Shown here: one piece after another, positions 7,166 to 11,288 of the stretch | Numbering within the stretch: position 1 is the stretch's first letter | Layout: each line of letters opens with the position of its first letter | Translations under genes and position numbers: made by a program | Assembly: GCA_017542725.1 (NCBI GenBank) | Contig: JAFXWR010000302.1 | Coordinates: 1 to 11,288 of the forward strand | Source: Lachnospiraceae bacterium | GTDB lineage: Bacteria; Bacillota_A; Clostridia; Lachnospirales; Lachnospiraceae | DNA: 11,288 bases | Direction of reading: 5' to 3' | Notes under the pieces: model-generated | Seen by the model: only the letters and a program-made list of their open reading frames with translations | What the model was told of the DNA's origin: nothing | Databases searched by the model: none

Positions 7166-7540
7166 ATGGCAATGAGCAAAGATGAATTTATTGCAGCATT
7201 AAAAGAAATGTCTGTTATAGAATTAAATGAATTAGTAAAAGCATGTGAAGAGGAGTTCGGAGTATCAGCAGCAGCTGGCGTAGTTGTAGCAGCAGCAGGT
7301 GGAGCAGCAGGAGGAGCAGCTGAAGAGAAGACTGACTTTGATGTAGAGTTAACTGATGCAGGTGCAGAGAAGATCAAGGTTATAAAAGTTGTTCGTGATG
7401 CTACAGGTCTTGGACTTAAAGAGGCTAAGGAATTAGTTGAAGGAGCTCCAAAGGTAGTTAAAGAGGCTTGCCCTAAGGCAGAGGCTGAAGAACTCAAGAA
7501 GAAATTCGAAGAAGTTGGAGCAAAAGTTACTCTTAAGTAA
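7166..7540 (+). CDS. rplL: 50S ribosomal protein L7/L12
   Basis: This 124-residue protein has the complete bL12 layout. The N-terminal dimerisation and L10-binding domain (about 3-32) contains [19 protein letters not shown] flexible Ala/Gly/Val hinge follows at about 34-54. The C-terminal factor-binding domain (about 55-124) contains [28 protein letters not shown] and the final [10 protein letters not shown]. It forms the mobile stalk that binds EF-Tu, EF-G and initiation factors. AAGGAG at 7151-7156 stands nine bases before the ATG at 7166; a second ATG two codons later (7172) is a less well spaced alternative. It lies 82 bases after rplJ with two hairpins between, and is followed by a strong terminator rather than by rpoB. 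Confidence 0.98.
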   Translation: MAMSKDEFIAALKEMSVIELNELVKACEEEFGVSAAAGVVVAAAGGAAGGAAEEKTDFDVELTDAGAEKIKVIKVVRDATGLGLKEAKELVEGAPKVVKEACPKAEAEELKKKFEEVGAKVTLK

Positions 7541-7558
7541 TTATGAATTATTTGTGAT

Positions 7559-7583
7559 AAGCAAGCCTCCGGGCTTGCTTTTT
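7559..7583 (+). terminator. Intrinsic terminator after rplL
   Basis: AAGCAAGCC (7559-7567) and GGCTTGCTT (7572-7580) form a nine-base-pair stem around a four-base TCCG loop, and the T run continues to 7583. It closes the rplJL operon 18 bases after the rplL stop codon. Confidence 0.92.
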
Positions 7584-7584
7584 A

Positions 7585-7613
7585 TTGCAAAAATTGGCAT
7601 TTTTCGGTATAAT
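7585..7613 (+). promoter_or_regulatory. Promoter of the mreC-mreD-PBP2 operon
   Basis: A perfect TATAAT (-10) at 7608-7613 stands 17 bases after TTGCAA (7585-7590), which matches four of six -35 positions. The -35 begins two bases after the T run of the rplL terminator, so the two transcription units are packed back to back. The transcript should start near 7620 and carry a leader of about 58 bases. Confidence 0.75.
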
Positions 7614-7646
7614 ATAAGAAATAGAAATGGGGGGACTATTTCTTAT
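7614..7646 (+). promoter_or_regulatory. Inverted repeat at the mreC transcription start
   Basis: Eleven bases at 7614-7624 (ATAAGAAATAG) are perfectly complementary to 7636-7646, with an 11-base loop that includes six G. Five more T follow (7647-7651). The repeat begins directly after the -10 and spans the likely start site. It may be a repressor operator, a 5' stabilising hairpin in the RNA, or a weak early attenuator. The stem is AT-rich, which makes a strong terminator unlikely. Confidence 0.5.
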
Positions 7647-7677
7647 TTTTTGTGTGGAAAAGTAATATTTATATAAA

Positions 7678-8517
7678 ATGAAGAATCAACATAGTAAAAT
7701 CATAATAATTATAGTTGTATTATTGTCTATAGCATCAATAACATTTAGCCATTATGTGCCGGGTGTTACGCTTGGCGTTAGAAATGCATTTTCTAGTGTT
7801 ATTGTGCCCATACAAAAAGGTATAAACAATGTCGGAATGATATTTGTAAGGCGAGCAATGAATACAACTGACTTGAAGGAAGCGAACGAGAAGATAAAAA
7901 TATTAGAAGCACAAGTAGCATCACTTTCTGAGAGTAATAATTTACTTAAAGCAAAATCATATGAGGCTGATAGATTAAGGGCGCTTTATGATCTTGGAAA
8001 TGAATATGACATCTACCCTAAGACTGCCGCAAGAGTAATATCAAAAGATACTGATGAATGGTTTCAAGTTTTTAAAATTGATAAAGGGTCAAAAGATGGT
8101 ATCAAGGTTGATATGAATGTTTTATCAAGCAAAGGTCTGTGTGGCATAGTGTCATCTGTAGGATATAACTATGCGACGGTGAGGTCCATAATCGACGACG
8201 AGTCGAGAGTTTCATCTATGACTCAGCACTCATTTGAATCGTGTATGGTTGAAGGAGATATAACTTTATATAAAAATAACCGTCTGAGACTTACAGGAAT
8301 TGACATGAGTACTGCAGTGGTTGATGGAGATAAAATAGTTACTTCAAATATTTCTTCAAAGTTTTTGCCGAATATTTTGATAGGATATGCGACAGATATA
8401 TATGTAAATGATAACCAACTTTCAAAGAGTGGATATTTGATACCGGTGACAGATTTTAGAAATTTGACAGAAGTACTCGTTATTACTAGGCTCAAGTCTG
8501 AAAGTATAAAAGACTAG
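7678..8517 (+). CDS. mreC: Rod shape-determining protein MreC
   Basis: The 279-residue protein has the MreC order: a short cytoplasmic N terminus, one membrane helix at about 7-25, a coiled coil at about 64-104 (LKEANEKIKILEAQVASLSE and onward), then an extracellular beta-rich part. Typical signatures are IDKGSKDGIKVDMNV at 134-148, GLCGIV at 153-158, and the final PVTDFRNLTEVLVITR at 256-271. MreC is an outer-face scaffold of the elongation machinery and activates PBP2. The ATG at 7678 is the only usable start, because an in-frame TAA lies at 7663-7665. The ribosome binding site is poor: GGAA at 7657-7660 is 17 bases away. It heads an operon with mreD and a PBP2 gene, eight bases before mreD. 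Confidence 0.95.
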   Translation: MKNQHSKIIIIIVVLLSIASITFSHYVPGVTLGVRNAFSSVIVPIQKGINNVGMIFVRRAMNTTDLKEANEKIKILEAQVASLSESNNLLKAKSYEADRLRALYDLGNEYDIYPKTAARVISKDTDEWFQVFKIDKGSKDGIKVDMNVLSSKGLCGIVSSVGYNYATVRSIIDDESRVSSMTQHSFESCMVEGDITLYKNNRLRLTGIDMSTAVVDGDKIVTSNISSKFLPNILIGYATDIYVNDNQLSKSGYLIPVTDFRNLTEVLVITRLKSESIKD

Positions 8518-8525
8518 GGATCATA

Positions 8526-9038
8526 ATGGTTAAGATAAGATTTGGAAAATTTAGTAAGATATTAATTCATGTGCTGATAATTTTTCTTGCATTTTTTATT
8601 CAGACTTCAATATTTCCGCTCATACCATTTTTTGCTGCGTCACCAAACTTTTTACTCATAATCACATTTTCATATGGGCTGCTTTATGGTGAAGACATAG
8701 GAATTATAACTGGAATATTTTGCGGATTTTTGTGCGACATGTATTTCAATGGCGATTTTGGATTTTATATACTTATTTATTCGGTTATTGGATTTGCGAA
8801 TGGCGTGCTAAATGAATCGTTTTTTGATAATTCAATAACGCTGCCTATGATACTTAGTCTAGTAAATGGATTTGCTTACAATGCTTATATATATGTGACT
8901 CACTTTTTGGTTAGGAGAAAGTTTGATATACCGTATTACGTTTTAAATATTATTTTACCGAGTGTGCTGTTTACACTCATTGCGACAGTGCTCATATACA
9001 AGTTGTTATATAAATTAAATTTGATTCATAGGAAATAA
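8526..9038 (+). CDS. mreD: Rod shape-determining protein MreD
   Basis: A 170-residue integral membrane protein with about five or six helices, of usual MreD length. The family signature is seen in ASPNFLLIITFSYGLLYGED at about 38-57 (conserved Pro and a small glycine-rich turn) and in GIFCGFLCDMYF at 63-74, the G-x-x-x-G-F-x-x-x-D motif. MreD sits in the membrane with MreC, RodA and PBP2 in the elongation complex. AGGGA at 8516-8520 overlaps the mreC stop and lies five bases before the ATG, so the two genes are probably translationally coupled. Its TAA stop is followed immediately, and in the same frame, by the ATG of the PBP2 gene. Confidence 0.93.
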   Translation: MVKIRFGKFSKILIHVLIIFLAFFIQTSIFPLIPFFAASPNFLLIITFSYGLLYGEDIGIITGIFCGFLCDMYFNGDFGFYILIYSVIGFANGVLNESFFDNSITLPMILSLVNGFAYNAYIYVTHFLVRRKFDIPYYVLNIILPSVLFTLIATVLIYKLLYKLNLIHRK

Positions 9039-11288
9039 ATGCAAATCATTTTATATATAATTAAAGAGATTTTTAGAGGAGAAAATAATAGGAATAATAT
9101 TATTGGATTTATTTTCTCTGTTTTGTTTTTGGCAATTATTGTTAGTCTTTTTAATTTGCAAATTATAAATGGCGATTACTATGAGCAAAACTATGTTCAG
9201 AAATCTGTAAAGACAGTAACTATACCAGCTGCAAGAGGAAATATATATGATGCAGATGGTAACATACTAGCATACAATGAACTAGTAAAGAATATAACTA
9301 TCGCCGACGTAGATGCATACAAACAAAATAATAGAGACATCAATAGAAGAAATAGAATGCTTCTATCACTTGCTAAAATTCTTGAAAAGTATAATTGTAA
9401 TATTGCATCAAGATATTTTGTTGAGATAGATGATAAGGGAAACTTTGAATTTACGACTACATCAGAGAAGCAGCATAGAACTTTTATAGCAAATGTTTAC
9501 GGAAGGAGAGTAGAAGACTTAGATGAGGGAAAGAATTTCCAATATAGGTCTGATATCTCTGCAAGAGAGGCATTTGATTATTCAAAACATAGATATGCGA
9601 TGGACTATATTACAGATGACAATGGCAATCCAATTATCATCTCTGATAAAACTATGCTTGATATGATAGGTATTCATTACACTATGAGACTTACATCATA
9701 TCAAAAATATCAACCTACGACTATTTCTGAAAATGTAAGTAGCAGATGTGCATCTGAGATACTTGAGAATCTTGGCTCGCTTCAAGGTGTAAATGTAGAA
9801 GAGACAAGTGCAAGAAGATATAACTATGCAATTTATTTCGCTCATATAGTTGGCTATGTAGGACAGACTAGCGAGGCACATATTGAGAGACTTAAAGAAA
9901 CTAATGAGCAATACGATTTAAATGATAAGGTTGGACTTCTTGGCTTAGAAAAATCTATGGAGAAGTATCTTTGTGGTGTCAAAGGTTATAAGAAGATAGT
10001 TGTTGACTCGAGTGGAAAGATACTTGAGACACTTGAAGAAAAAGAATCAAAAGCCGGATCGGATGTGTATATCACTATAAAAGTTAATGACCAAATAGCA
10101 AATTACAATTTGCTTGAACAAAGACTTGCAGGTATCCTTGGTTCGAAGATAGTTAATAGAGATGTGTCTAATGTAAGACTATCTTCTTCAAAAATGGAAA
10201 TTTCTGCTCATGATGCATATTACCACTTGATTGATAATCATGTTCTTGACAAGGACCATTTTGCTGCTGATGATGCAAAATATGCTGAGAAAGAAATATT
10301 TAGATTGTTCCTTGAAGCAAAAGAGAGAGCAAAACAAATTATATATACAAATCTTATGGACCCAAATGCTGATATACAGATGAACTTAAGTAATACTGCT
10401 CAGAACTTTACAGCCTATGTATACACTTATCTCCACACTCATAACAACATTCTTATGTCTGATGCCATAGATAGAGATGTTGAAGAGTATATAAGATGGA
10501 AAGAAGATACTATATCTTTGAGAAACTTTTTATTTAAAGCAATTGAAGAGACATGGATTGATACAACTAAGATTTATGCAAGCGAAAGATATGGAGATAG
10601 AGATACTATATATAATAGCCTTGTATCATACATCATGAGCATACTTGATAACAATGAAGAGTTTGACAAATTGGTTTACAAATTTGCAATCAAAGAAAAA
10701 TATATTACAAATAGATTATTGATTATGGCACTTTTTGAACAAGGTTTTTTGCCATGGAATGATGTAGAGTATGAGAAAATTTCCAAGGCTACTGATGAGT
10801 ATATGTATACTTATTTTATAAGACTAGTTCGTGATATAGTTCTAAAGCCATCAGATCTTGCACTTGACCCTTATGCAGGTTCTATAGTCGTTACTGATGT
10901 ACAAACAGGTAAATTAAAAACACTTGTGACATATCCATCATATGACAATAATTTAGTTTACAATAGAAAATATATGGAGTCACTTAATAATAATAAATCA
11001 TATCCTCTTGTATGTTGTTCTACTCAAACTCAATTGGCACCCGGTTCTTCATTTAAACCAATTACTGCACTTGCAGCACTTGAAGAGAGAACCATAACTC
11101 CTACTACACTTATTACCTGTGATGGTATATTTAATGAAATAGATCCGCCTATAAAATGTTGGGCTTATCCATATGATCATGGCGAACTTGATGTTGTTGA
11201 TGCTATAAGTAATTCTTGCAACGTAGTATTTTCTATCTATGGTCATAGAATGTCTTATGACCAAACTGGAAACTATAGTACGGACAAT
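9039..11288 (+). CDS. mrdA: Penicillin-binding protein 2 (elongation transpeptidase), 3' end cut by the window
   Basis: An open frame of 750 codons runs to the window edge without a stop. After a 20-residue cytoplasmic start there is a membrane helix (about 21-42), then the class B PBP N-terminal motif AARGNIYDADGNILAYN (64-80), AHIVGYVG at 268-275, and KVGLLGLEKSMEKYLCGVKG at 297-316. DVYITI at 342-347 leads into a long hydrophilic insertion (about 372-605). The transpeptidase part resumes at DPYAGSIVVTD (610-620), with the catalytic SxxK at Ser670-Lys673 in APGSSFKP and SxN at Ser726-Asn728. KTG would be beyond the window. PBP2 cross-links new peptidoglycan during elongation with RodA and MreCD. 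The ATG at 9039 touches the mreD stop, with AGGA at 9030-9033. This reading frame reaches the right edge, so gene length is unknown. Confidence 0.95.
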   Translation, partial: MQIILYIIKEIFRGENNRNNIIGFIFSVLFLAIIVSLFNLQIINGDYYEQNYVQKSVKTVTIPAARGNIYDADGNILAYNELVKNITIADVDAYKQNNRDINRRNRMLLSLAKILEKYNCNIASRYFVEIDDKGNFEFTTTSEKQHRTFIANVYGRRVEDLDEGKNFQYRSDISAREAFDYSKHRYAMDYITDDNGNPIIISDKTMLDMIGIHYTMRLTSYQKYQPTTISENVSSRCASEILENLGSLQGVNVEETSARRYNYAIYFAHIVGYVGQTSEAHIERLKETNEQYDLNDKVGLLGLEKSMEKYLCGVKGYKKIVVDSSGKILETLEEKESKAGSDVYITIKVNDQIANYNLLEQRLAGILGSKIVNRDVSNVRLSSSKMEISAHDAYYHLIDNHVLDKDHFAADDAKYAEKEIFRLFLEAKERAKQIIYTNLMDPNADIQMNLSNTAQNFTAYVYTYLHTHNNILMSDAIDRDVEEYIRWKEDTISLRNFLFKAIEETWIDTTKIYASERYGDRDTIYNSLVSYIMSILDNNEEFDKLVYKFAIKEKYITNRLLIMALFEQGFLPWNDVEYEKISKATDEYMYTYFIRLVRDIVLKPSDLALDPYAGSIVVTDVQTGKLKTLVTYPSYDNNLVYNRKYMESLNNNKSYPLVCCSTQTQLAPGSSFKPITALAALEERTITPTTLITCDGIFNEIDPPIKCWAYPYDHGELDVVDAISNSCNVVFSIYGHRMSYDQTGNYSTDN

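Noticed and set aside
7266..7325. GCA/GGA trinucleotide repeats as a possible unstable repeat
   Set aside because: They encode the normal Ala/Gly hinge of L7/L12 and are interrupted by other codons.
7111..7497. A 128-codon open frame on the - strand opposite rplL
   Set aside because: It lies wholly within the certain rplL gene. Its Ala/Ser-rich product is what the complement of the GCA-rich hinge codons gives, and it has no family resemblance.
7594..7599. TTGGCA as the -35 of the mreC promoter
   Set aside because: It matches five of six positions but is only eight bases from the TATAAT, far too close. TTGCAA at 7585-7590 has the proper 17-base spacing.
7614..7651. Second terminator for rplL
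   Set aside because: The stem is nearly all A-T with an 11-base loop and lies after a good promoter. The GC-rich hairpin at 7559-7583 already closes the operon.
7627..7665. A 12-codon open frame (ATG to TAA) in the mreC leader, in the mreC frame
   Set aside because: No Shine-Dalgarno sequence, and its start lies in the loop of the 7614-7646 hairpin near the 5' end of the transcript. It could be a leader peptide, but nothing supports translation.
8223..8495. A 90-codon open frame on the - strand opposite mreC
   Set aside because: Complete overlap with a well-supported gene, and no ribosome binding site or recognisable protein pattern.

Overview
This window is AT-rich, and every gene lies on the + strand. 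It looks like chromosomal DNA of a low-GC Gram-positive bacterium, most likely one of the Clostridia. The evidence is the ribosomal protein L10 leader of the firmicute type, strong AGGAGG-like ribosome binding sites before the housekeeping genes, and a penicillin-binding protein 2 with the very long insertion I associate with clostridial homologues. I cannot name the genus from sequence alone.

Region 1 (1-6361) is the 3' part of a surface polysaccharide (capsule or wall-linked glycan) gene cluster of the Wzx/Wzy type. In order it holds the tail of an unidentified gene, a Wzy-like repeat-unit polymerase, a GtrII-type membrane glucosyltransferase, an acyltransferase-3 family O-acyltransferase, a family 2 glycosyltransferase and the Wzx flippase. 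The genes are closely spaced (13 to 48 bases apart) and have no internal promoter or terminator that I can see, so they probably form one operon started upstream of the window. Together they would build a lipid-linked oligosaccharide, decorate it, flip it across the membrane and polymerise it. The initiating phosphoglycosyltransferase, sugar-nucleotide genes and chain-length control genes must lie elsewhere. Base composition is visibly more AT-rich here than in the genes that follow, as is common for exchangeable polysaccharide loci.

Region 2 (6362-7583) is a self-contained ribosomal stalk operon: a consensus promoter with an extended -10, an L10 leader RNA with an attenuator, rplJ (L10), a spacer with two hairpins, rplL (L7/L12) and a strong intrinsic terminator. 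The L10 leader can be drawn by hand in two mutually exclusive folds, which fits autoregulation by the L10-L12 complex. Its neighbours are unusual: rplKA is not upstream and rpoBC is not downstream.

Region 3 (7584-11288) is a cell-elongation (Rod complex) operon: promoter, an inverted repeat over the -10 and start region, mreC, mreD and a PBP2-type transpeptidase gene that runs off the right edge. The window ends inside the transpeptidase domain, after the SxxK and SxN motifs and before KTG.

I found no tRNA, rRNA, CRISPR array, insertion sequence or phage gene. I see no convincing case for a wholly new system. The points most worth a second look are the displaced rplJL operon, the details of its leader, the palindrome at the mreC promoter, and the large PBP2 insertion.
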